DNA of 16,747 bases from Candidatus Latescibacterota bacterium (GTDB lineage Bacteria; Latescibacterota; 4484-107; B68-G9): positions 1-16,747 of the forward strand of contig DTYS01000304.1 of the NCBI GenBank assembly GCA_012961755.1, read 5' to 3'. Shown piece after piece: positions 7,120 to 13,653 of this stretch. The translations under genes were made by a program, and so were the position numbers. Every line of letters begins with the position of its first letter. The stretch's first letter is position 1. The notes under the pieces were generated by a model. That model was not told the origin of the DNA. It made no database searches and saw only the letters and a list, made by a program, of their open reading frames with translations.

Positions 7120-8182
7120 GCTTCAAGTAGTCCCTGCGAAGTTGCTGGGTCAGGAAGAAGCCTCCCATCGCCATAGCGCAGTACATCGTCAATATCCTCC
7201 ACATCCCTGCGAAGGCCGGGGTGGCCTCCACGGGTATGAGGTTGGACATGAAGTAAGATGAGGAAAGCTCCGCTATGCCGCTTCCCCCGGGGCTGGGCGC
7301 GACATAGCTTATGAAGGTTACCAACACCTGCACAAGCACGGTCGGCCAGAAGGCTACCTTAAGTCCCATAGCCTCGGCAACCACGTAGCCTATGAAGAAC
7401 TTGTTGAAGTAGAGTGCTCCGGTGAGGATCACGGAGTAGAGGACGATATAGGTCCTACGGAGGAGGAAGAGGCCCATGTATCCCTTGTACTCCTGTGTTA
7501 TCTCGTATAGCTTGTCCATACCCCGTTCCAGGAACCCCCAGGTCCTCCGACTTAAGAGCCTTACGGGGCTTAGGAGTAATCTGAATACTTGTAGGACCCG
7601 GACCGGAGCTAGGACGCCCAAGGCCGATAGGAGCACGAAGAAGGCTATGAAGGGAGCGCTCCCCCTCAGGAAGCCCGAGCCCTTCCCGAAACTTAGGGCG
7701 GGAAAGTACCAGAAGGAGGCCGCAGCTCCTAAGAAGAGCACCATGACCGTAGTCAGGAAGGCGATAACGGATGAAGCTATCCCGGCCGACAGGGGGAGCC
7801 CCGCTCGGTTCAGTATGTATAGGTGAGCCGCTCCTCCACCGGTCTGGGAAGGGGTCACCCCTCCCATGAACATGTTCGCCAAGTTAGCACGGAAGCAGTC
7901 CCAGAAGGAAACTTCGGGGTTCACATTGTGAGCGAAGATGTAGAGACGATATGCTCCCAAGGACCAATCCAATAGCATAAGGGAGATAAGGGCGGGAACG
8001 AAGCTCGACCGAACGTGGCGAAGGTAGGAAATGCTCTCAAGTACATTTAAGTCTCTGTTTAATAGAAAGATAAGACAAAAGCCAGCAGCGGTGAAGAGCA
8101 GGAAGAGGATCACCCCCCTTTGAAGGGATGTACCCTTGAGCTTGCCCCTTAGGTCTTCCTCAGTCAGTTGGGGTTTCGCCAT
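7058..8182 (-). CDS. Flippase-like integral membrane protein (LPG synthase TM / UPF0104 family)
   Basis: A 374-residue polytopic membrane protein of the LPG_synthase_TM family (PF03706 type), which includes the flippase half of MprF and many uncharacterised envelope proteins. Seven or eight hydrophobic segments alternate with short basic loops. Two family motifs are clear: TPSQTGGGAAHLYIL near residues 109-123 and APSPGGSGIAELSSSYF near 298-314. No soluble aminoacyl-transferase domain is attached, so lysyl-lipid synthesis is not predicted; lipid or glycan transport is possible. The ATG lies 23 bases inside the upstream phosphodiesterase gene behind GGAAGGG, suggesting translational coupling. 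The C-terminus (RTNGPRTGGRGRR) is short and basic, encoded where the gene runs into the convergent lipoprotein gene. Confidence 0.88.
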   Translation of the reverse strand: MAKPQLTEEDLRGKLKGTSLQRGVILFLLFTAAGFCLIFLLNRDLNVLESISYLRHVRSSFVPALISLMLLDWSLGAYRLYIFAHNVNPEVSFWDCFRANLANMFMGGVTPSQTGGGAAHLYILNRAGLPLSAGIASSVIAFLTTVMVLFLGAAASFWYFPALSFGKGSGFLRGSAPFIAFFVLLSALGVLAPVRVLQVFRLLLSPVRLLSRRTWGFLERGMDKLYEITQEYKGYMGLFLLRRTYIVLYSVILTGALYFNKFFIGYVVAEAMGLKVAFWPTVLVQVLVTFISYVAPSPGGSGIAELSSSYFMSNLIPVEATPAFAGMWRILTMYCAMAMGGFFLTQQLRRDYLKLSDRTNGPRTGGRGRRAPSP

Positions 8183-9521
8183 GGTCCCTTCCGGAGAGTT
8201 TCAAGATCCAGCCGAACAGTTCCACCGTGCGCATGGGCTCAGGGGGGAGGGGGGCGTTGGATAGCACTGGTACGAGCATCTGGTCCTTGGTGAGGGCCCC
8301 GTGGGTGGACCGATGTTCGGGAAACTCCCACCGGGCCCTGAGGTCGTATCCAGGCCTGGCGCTTGCAACTATGTCTCCGGTGCGCTCGGATGAGAACAGC
8401 TGGAGGAGCTGCAGGGGGGCATCGGGATGTTCTCCGCAGAAGGTCCTCTCTAAGACTTCGAGGGAAGAGAAGGTGCCGGATCCTCCGAAGCTCAAGGGGT
8501 CCTCCCCTTCGAACTCGTAGAGTACGCGGCCCCCTTCTGAGAGGACTTTGGCCCTTCCCCTCCTGCCGAGGACCAGGATGGCGCCCTCCCTTGTACGGCA
8601 GGCCAGGAAGTCCATCCCCTCCAACTTCAGGAGGTCCTCCAGGAGCTGAAGGTCTTCTATGTCCTCGTAGAAGGTCCGTCCTCTCCATGTGCCGTTCTTG
8701 AGGTAGATGTGGCTCATTCCGTTTCCGGACACCATCTCTGCTGATGAAGCTCCGGGCTTGAAGACTAAGGGATAGTATAGACATCCGAACCTCTCGTGCA
8801 GGAAACGGGCGAGGTCTACGTGGGTACGGGTAGGGCTGAGGCCATGGTCGGAAACCACGAGCACGAGGGTATCCTTCAGCTCCCCCCTCTTCCGGAGGAC
8901 CTCCAACATGGTCCCGAGGGCTCGGTCGAAGTTTCGGTACGACTCCAGCACCTTAGGATGGAAGGGATGATACAGGTGGGAGAATCCGTCCACGGATGGA
9001 AATACGGCGAAGAGAAAGTCGGAATCGGACTCGGCCCATTCGATCAGCTTCCGGGCGAATGTACGTTCCAAAGGCCTCCAGTCGTGAAGGAAGTGGGAGT
9101 AAGGGTACATAAGTCGACGGACCCACCGCGTGCGGTTCCCCCGGGGGGAGAGACCCTTGGTTATCAGGCTGAAGATCGCCCAGGGTTTGTGGAAGTACTG
9201 AAATATGGTTCTAGCCTTTATGTCCCTGTTGAAGAAAACAGCTTCGTAACCCATATAGCTCCTGCGGGCGTGTGGGTGGAGGAAGTTCCGGGCCAGGGCA
9301 TCCTTAGAAAGCCAGCGTATGCCGGGCACGTCGAGCTCCCCTGGAAAGAAGCCCGTAAGGAAGGGAAGATAGGCCGGGCCGGTAGTGGATGGAAAGACGG
9401 TGACGGCTCGACGCATGTCCAGCTTTCTCAGGTTGGGCAGCTTACCCTCGACCACGAGTTCGGAGAGGACATCGTACCTGGCGCCGTCTATAAGGATCAT
9501 GCTTGCTCGTCTATATCCCAT
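8160..9521 (-). CDS. Alkaline phosphatase superfamily phosphodiesterase (type I NPP-like)
   Basis: A 453-residue metal-dependent phosphodiesterase/phosphatase-like protein. The two-zinc site is readable: Asp12 in ILIDGARYD, Thr47 as probable nucleophile in FPSTTGPAY, Asp178 and His182 in VDGFSH, Asp225-His226 in VVSDHGLS, and a late His in STHGAL. No signal peptide is seen, so it may be cytoplasmic. The substrate is unknown; coupling to a flippase-like membrane protein suggests a lipid- or glycan-linked phosphodiester. The frame is open for 45 further codons upstream (to 9656), but those overlap the divergent gene. The ATG at 9521 starts exactly at the conserved metal-binding strand and lies just below a strong promoter. 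It has no Shine-Dalgarno sequence, which fits a leaderless message. Confidence 0.88.
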   Translation of the reverse strand: MGYRRASMILIDGARYDVLSELVVEGKLPNLRKLDMRRAVTVFPSTTGPAYLPFLTGFFPGELDVPGIRWLSKDALARNFLHPHARRSYMGYEAVFFNRDIKARTIFQYFHKPWAIFSLITKGLSPRGNRTRWVRRLMYPYSHFLHDWRPLERTFARKLIEWAESDSDFLFAVFPSVDGFSHLYHPFHPKVLESYRNFDRALGTMLEVLRKRGELKDTLVLVVSDHGLSPTRTHVDLARFLHERFGCLYYPLVFKPGASSAEMVSGNGMSHIYLKNGTWRGRTFYEDIEDLQLLEDLLKLEGMDFLACRTREGAILVLGRRGRAKVLSEGGRVLYEFEGEDPLSFGGSGTFSSLEVLERTFCGEHPDAPLQLLQLFSSERTGDIVASARPGYDLRARWEFPEHRSTHGALTKDQMLVPVLSNAPLPPEPMRTVELFGWILKLSGRDHGETPTD

Positions 9522-9530
9522 AGAATCGAC

Positions 9531-9559
9531 AATATAAACTGCTCGTAAGAATTTGTCAA
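9531..9559 (-). promoter_or_regulatory. Near-consensus sigma-70 promoter for the phosphodiesterase/flippase pair
   Basis: On the - strand a perfect -35 box TTGACA (9559 to 9554) is followed by a 17-base spacer and a -10 box TATATT (9536 to 9531, one mismatch to TATAAT). Transcription would be expected to begin about seven bases past the -10, near 9524, only two or three bases before the ATG at 9521-9519. This leaves no room for a ribosome binding site. The boxes and spacing are read directly; the start point is inferred. Confidence 0.8.
9533..9538 (+). promoter_or_regulatory. Possible -10 box for the rhamnosidase-like gene
   Basis: TATAAA on the + strand overlaps the - strand -10 box and would start transcription near 9545, giving a leader of about 26 bases carrying AGGGGGG before the ATG at 9571. 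No convincing -35 lies 16-18 bases upstream, so an activator or a different sigma factor might be needed. If both are used, the divergent promoters would compete for the same bases. Confidence 0.35.
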
Positions 9560-9560
9560 C
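9546..9560 (+). promoter_or_regulatory. Shared 15-base motif TAAGAATTTGTCAAC, candidate operator
   Basis: This sequence matches TAAGAACTTGTCACC at 6661-6675 at 13 of 15 positions. Both copies lie in the only two true intergenic gaps of the window. Here it covers the -35 box of the - strand promoter and lies just before the ribosome binding site of the + strand gene, a natural place for a repressor controlling both. The function is an inference from position and repetition. Confidence 0.35.
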
Positions 9561-9570
9561 AGGGGGGAAC

Positions 9571-12222
9571 ATGGAATGGAAGGCCTGGTGGATATGGGCC
9601 CAGGAATGGGTAAGTTCCAAGAACGTATACTTGTGCTTCCGCAAGAGCTTCAACATCCCCGGCCAGGTCGCTCAGGCCTTGGCCTATTGCACCGCCGATG
9701 GCATGTACAAACTGTACGTAAACGGAAGGTACATGGGAAGGGGACCGGCCAGAGGTGACCAATTTCGGCGAAGCTACGACCGCTATAACCTGACCCCCGT
9801 ACTCGTCAAAGGGAAGAACGAGGTCATGGCCATCGTGCACTACCCGGGCGAGGACACGTACGGGGACGTCCCCGTCAGGGGGGGGTTCCTATTCCAGCTG
9901 GAGGGGAAGACGATGACCGGAAGGGCGTTCTCCGTGCGCTCGGACCGCTCCTGGGAGGTCGGGAGGACGATGGCGTGGGACCGGAGGAGCTTCAGGATGG
10001 GGCCTGGGTTGGGGTTCTGCGAGGAGTACGACGCGAGGAGGGAGGAGGTTGACTGGAGGAAGACGACAGTCCTGGCCCCGGCCGAGGCCGGACCCTGGAG
10101 CAGCTTAGAGCCGCGGGGGATGCCGCTCCCCATGGAGGAATTCCTGCCTGCCGGGAGGGTGGTCGTGGTGGGAAGGTGCAAGCCTCCGGAGGGTAAGTCC
10201 TTCAGCTTCAACTTAGGCGAAAGGTTCGGGGGGAGGGACGCAGTTGCGTACCTTTCCACGTACCTCTGGTCCGAAGGGAGCCAGGAGGTGGAGCTTTCCT
10301 TGGGGAGCAGTGGGGGGGTGAAGCTTTGGGTGGACGGGGAGGAGGTACTCTCCTATCATATGCACGGGAGGGCGGAGCCAGGGCAGCACAGGGTGAGGTT
10401 AACCTTGGATAGTGGATGGCACGAGCTCTTGCTCAAGAGCGACCATAGCGCGGGGGAATGGAAGGTATATCTGGACTTAGATGGAGACGTAGGAGTCTCG
10501 GCGGTGAGGGACCTCGGATGCGGCCCCTATTGGATGGCCATAGGCCCGTTCGAGAACGAGATGGTCGGGGACGAGTGCGTGGGGTTCTCCACACGTTATC
10601 CTCCCGAAGGGGGGTTGGACTTCGGATTAGTATGCCCGGGCAAGGGAGGGGAGGTCGAGTGGGTCCCGTGGAACAGCGTAGCGGAGCGTATGTCCGAAGA
10701 GGAGATAGAGCCTTCGAAGTTCCAAGAGGGGGGGATGGTCATCCCCGCCGGGGAGCCCTCCGCCGTCGTCCTGGACTTCGGGAGGGAGGTCGTGGGATAC
10801 CCGAGGATATCCTTGGAGGCCCCGGATGGGACGGTGGTGGACCTGGGATACGGGGACGAATTGGAGGGTGGACGCTTGGTCCCGGCCGAGGGTGGTAGGC
10901 ACTATGCGGACCGGTACATATGCAGAGAAGGGGTACAAGTGTGGGAAACGTTCGGAAGGAGGGCCTTCAGGTACATACAACTCACCTTCAGAAGGGCGAC
11001 CGGGCCTGTAAGGCTCAGGGAGGTCGGGGTGAACCTCACTGGCTATCCGGTGCGGGAACTGGGGAGCTTCGTATGTTCGGACGAGCTCCTGAACAGGATA
11101 TGGGAGGTGGGGAGGTACACCGTCAAGCTCTGCATGTACGACGCGTACGAGAGCGACCCCCACACCCGCATCCAGAGGCCCGAGGATGCCAGGACCGAGG
11201 CTTTGATCAACTACTATGCCTTCGGCGATTACAAGCTTATCTCACGGACGTTGCGCCAGTTCGCCCGCTCTCAGGGGGAGGACGGGATGCTCAGGGAAGC
11301 ACATCCCTCGGGCGTGCCCTTCCCAAGCTCTCCGAGAGCTTCGGCCCTCTGGGCGATATCCCTGTGGGAGTACGTTCTGTACAGTGGAGACTCGGAGCTT
11401 GTCAGGGAGCTCTTCCCCTATCTGGAGAGGACCTTGGAGGGGATGGAAACGTACGAGGGGAAGGACGGACTTTTGGAAGACGCCGATACGAACATGTTCT
11501 ACGCCGGGGCGCTCCGGGCTGCTTCAAGGATAGCCCGCCTCCTCGGGGATGAGGCCGGTTACGCCAGGTACTTGGGTAAGCTCAACGCCGTAGCAACCTT
11601 GACCAAGATCTATCCCCACGATGAAGATGGACTTGCGGACTTCCTGGCCGTGTGCTTCGGCGTAAGGGAGGATGTGAGGGTACCTCCCGAGGGATTATCC
11701 TGCCCACCCCCTCAGCTCTCCTACGCAGCTGAGGCACTTCTCAAGATGGGTCGGAAGGAGGCCCTGGAGGTCCTCAAAAGATGGGGGAGGATGTTAGAAG
11801 AGGGGGCCACCACCTGGTGGGAGGACTGGGAGGGAGGGGTGAGATGTTACGGAGCTTCCTCCGGACCTACGTACCTGCTCTCGGCTTACATCCTGGGCGT
11901 CATGCCTCTAGAGCCGGGTTGGAGGAAGTTTAGGGTGATGCCTAGGCCCTGTGGGTTGGAGTGGGTGGAGGGGGAGGTTCCGACCCCGTTCGGAAAGGTG
12001 TCGGCCTCCTGGAGGTTAGAGGGAGGGAAATTGCGCCTCAGCTTGGATGCCCCTCCGGAGTGTGTGGCCGAGGTCGGACTTCCTGGGAGGGGGGAGCTCC
12101 TGAGGAACGGAAGGTCGGTCCGTGCGAAGGAGGAAGGGGGGTACCTATGGTGTGAGCTCAGGCCTGAGGGGAGGGAGGAGCTGGAGGTCTCACCTGCGAG
12201 AGGAGGCTTCGAGCGTGGTTGA
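9571..12222 (+). CDS. Divergent GH78-like alpha-L-rhamnosidase family protein
   Basis: An 883-residue multidomain protein of the alpha-L-rhamnosidase architecture. It has an N-terminal beta-sandwich (ADGMYKLYVNGRYMGRGPARGD, about residues 40-65, as in Bac_rhamnosid_N), an extra beta domain (about 211-310, GVKLWVDGEEV), a YWMAIGPFEN segment near 321, then a jelly-roll. The (alpha/alpha)6 catalytic region opens at FVCSDELLNRIW (500), and the C-terminal beta domain follows LEPGWRKFRVMPRP (781). The catalytic signature is altered: Asp529-PHTR-Ile-QRP-Glu538-Asp539 replaces the usual D-xxxR-E-xxxW-x-GD block, and the ExW motif is present as Glu751. Hydrolysis of rhamnosides is therefore likely by family but not certain. 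No signal peptide is seen. The ATG at 9571 with AGGGGGG upstream is preferred to a TTG at 9553. Its end overlaps the convergent aldolase gene. Confidence 0.85.
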   Translation: MEWKAWWIWAQEWVSSKNVYLCFRKSFNIPGQVAQALAYCTADGMYKLYVNGRYMGRGPARGDQFRRSYDRYNLTPVLVKGKNEVMAIVHYPGEDTYGDVPVRGGFLFQLEGKTMTGRAFSVRSDRSWEVGRTMAWDRRSFRMGPGLGFCEEYDARREEVDWRKTTVLAPAEAGPWSSLEPRGMPLPMEEFLPAGRVVVVGRCKPPEGKSFSFNLGERFGGRDAVAYLSTYLWSEGSQEVELSLGSSGGVKLWVDGEEVLSYHMHGRAEPGQHRVRLTLDSGWHELLLKSDHSAGEWKVYLDLDGDVGVSAVRDLGCGPYWMAIGPFENEMVGDECVGFSTRYPPEGGLDFGLVCPGKGGEVEWVPWNSVAERMSEEEIEPSKFQEGGMVIPAGEPSAVVLDFGREVVGYPRISLEAPDGTVVDLGYGDELEGGRLVPAEGGRHYADRYICREGVQVWETFGRRAFRYIQLTFRRATGPVRLREVGVNLTGYPVRELGSFVCSDELLNRIWEVGRYTVKLCMYDAYESDPHTRIQRPEDARTEALINYYAFGDYKLISRTLRQFARSQGEDGMLREAHPSGVPFPSSPRASALWAISLWEYVLYSGDSELVRELFPYLERTLEGMETYEGKDGLLEDADTNMFYAGALRAASRIARLLGDEAGYARYLGKLNAVATLTKIYPHDEDGLADFLAVCFGVREDVRVPPEGLSCPPPQLSYAAEALLKMGRKEALEVLKRWGRMLEEGATTWWEDWEGGVRCYGASSGPTYLLSAYILGVMPLEPGWRKFRVMPRPCGLEWVEGEVPTPFGKVSASWRLEGGKLRLSLDAPPECVAEVGLPGRGELLRNGRSVRAKEEGGYLWCELRPEGREELEVSPARGGFERG

Positions 12223-13012
12223 CCATGTACGCGACATCCACCCCCATGGCCACGAACCTGAACCCCCTCCTGAACTCCCTGTTCACACCCTCCGGGTCCA
12301 TGACCAAGGTCCCGGCCACTACATCGTGTTCCCGGCACACATTGGCCACATGTTCCAACGCCTCCTGGACCATGGGATGGTCCATCTGGCCGAGGACCCC
12401 CATCGAGCCCGACAGGTCCAAAGGTCCGACTAACATCACGTCTACTCCCTCCACCTGAGCTATCTCCTCGGCCGCCTCCACCCCCGCCACATCCTCTATC
12501 TGGACCACCACCATCACTTCACGGTTGGCCCTCCTAAGGTACGCTTCCAGCTCCAGTCCGTACCTTTGGGCCCTCGAAAGGCCCGCCCCCCGCACACCTT
12601 GGGGTGGATATTTGCAGGCCTTCACGACCATCTCGGCCTCCTCGGCGGACGAGACCATGGGGACTATGATGCCGTGGGGGCCGACGTCCAAGGTGCGCTT
12701 TATGAGGGCCGGATCGTTCCACGCCACCCTTACGAGGGGAGTGGCGTCCGTCCCCTCGACGACAGCGACCATGGTCTGGGCGGTCTCCAAACTCGCAGGT
12801 CCGTGCTCAAGGTCCAGCCAGAGGAAGTCGAACCCCACCTTCGCCAAAAGCTCGGCCACAGTCGGGCTCGGGATCGTGACCACCACCCCCACAACGTGGT
12901 TACCGCTTAAGAGCTTATGCTTCAAGAGATTTTCTCGCACTCCGAGCCCGTTCCTGGTTCTAAGGGCACGGACCACCGCCTCGGCTATCCTCTCCTCCAG
13001 CGATTCCGTCAT
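12158..13012 (-). CDS. HpcH/HpaI family class II aldolase (2-keto-3-deoxy acid aldolase)
   Basis: A 284-residue metal-dependent pyruvate aldolase of the HpaI/GarL/RhmA family, cleaving 2-keto-3-deoxy or 4-hydroxy-2-oxo acids to pyruvate and an aldehyde. Active-site residues equivalent to HpaI Asp42, His45, Arg70, Glu149 and Asp175 are all present with matching spacing: Asp67 and His70 (DLEHG), Arg95 (VRVAWND), Glu173 (QIEDVAG) and Asp199 (VGPLDLSG). Residues 1-24 form an added amphipathic helix absent from typical members, which begin near residue 25 (a GTG codon at 12940). The ATG start at 13012 is preferred because it overlaps the marC stop (ATGA) and follows AAGGGGG. The rhamnosidase-like neighbour makes 2-keto-3-deoxy-L-rhamnonate a candidate substrate, by inference only. 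Confidence 0.92.
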   Translation of the reverse strand: MTESLEERIAEAVVRALRTRNGLGVRENLLKHKLLSGNHVVGVVVTIPSPTVAELLAKVGFDFLWLDLEHGPASLETAQTMVAVVEGTDATPLVRVAWNDPALIKRTLDVGPHGIIVPMVSSAEEAEMVVKACKYPPQGVRGAGLSRAQRYGLELEAYLRRANREVMVVVQIEDVAGVEAAEEIAQVEGVDVMLVGPLDLSGSMGVLGQMDHPMVQEALEHVANVCREHDVVAGTLVMDPEGVNREFRRGFRFVAMGVDVAYMVNHARSLLSQVRPPAPPSPQA

Positions 13013-13653
13013 CCTATCCCCCTTATTCCGGTTACGTACTTGGAGACGCCGTTGAGTACGAACTGCACGGATAGGGCCGCCAGAAGCAGACCCATGAGCC
13101 TTGTCACGACCTTCATCCCGGTATCACCGAGGGCCTTCTCAACGAACGTGCCTCCCCTTAGGATAAAGTAGGTGGCGAGGGATACGGCCGCTATGGCAGT
13201 CAAAAGGACTGCGAGATGAACCGGAGAGCGGACCCTCCACATGAGCACTACCACAGCAGTTATCGCTCCCGGCCCCCCGAGCATAGGGACCCCTAAGGGG
13301 ATGACGCCGGCCTCCTCCTTCCTCACTCCCTCCTCTATCTCCTCGGGGGTGCGCATGAGCCTGGAGGGTCGGACCTTAAGCATGCTGAGGGATACCTCGA
13401 AGAGTATCACGCCTCCAGCTATGCTCAGGGCCTCGGGGGAGAGGCCGAGGAGGTGGAAGAGCCGCCTGCCCGTCAGGGCGAAGAAGGTTAAGACCAAGAA
13501 GGCGGTAGAGGAGGCTGTACGAGCGGTCCTCGCCCTTAAGCTCGCTTCCTCCCCCCGGGTCATGGCTAAGAACGCCGGCACCGCTCCCACAGGGTCGACT
13601 ATCACGAAGAGGGTTGAGAAGGCCACGAGCCCGAACTCCCAAAGTTCGTTCAT
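13009..13653 (-). CDS. MarC family integral membrane protein
   Basis: A 214-residue protein of the MarC/YchE/YhgN family, with about six hydrophobic segments. Family motifs include FVIVDPVGAVPAFLAMT near the N-terminus (residues 17-33), GGVILFEVSLSML in the third helix, and VPMLGGPGAITAVVVLM near 122-138. The family's function is unsettled: E. coli MarC was once linked to antibiotic resistance, but that role was withdrawn. It is translationally coupled at both ends, its ATG overlapping the ftsE stop and its stop overlapping the aldolase start, each by four bases. GGGAAGG precedes the start. The family is certain; the transported substrate, if any, is unknown. Confidence 0.95.
   Translation of the reverse strand: MNELWEFGLVAFSTLFVIVDPVGAVPAFLAMTRGEEASLRARTARTASSTAFLVLTFFALTGRRLFHLLGLSPEALSIAGGVILFEVSLSMLKVRPSRLMRTPEEIEEGVRKEEAGVIPLGVPMLGGPGAITAVVVLMWRVRSPVHLAVLLTAIAAVSLATYFILRGGTFVEKALGDTGMKVVTRLMGLLLAALSVQFVLNGVSKYVTGIRGIG

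Noticed and set aside
7476..7826. Open frames on the strand opposite the membrane and kinase genes
   Set aside because: They mirror genes with strong motif support and show Arg/Ser/Pro-rich composition typical of antisense shadows in GC-rich, AGG-rich DNA.
9553..9570. TTG start for the rhamnosidase-like protein six codons upstream
   Set aside because: It lacks an SD at proper distance and lies inside the motif/-35 region. The ATG at 9571 has AGGGGGG just before it and starts typical protein sequence.
9522..9656. N-terminal extension of the phosphodiesterase by 45 codons
   Set aside because: It would overlap the start of the divergent gene and lie upstream of its own promoter. The conserved metal-binding strand begins just after the ATG at 9521.
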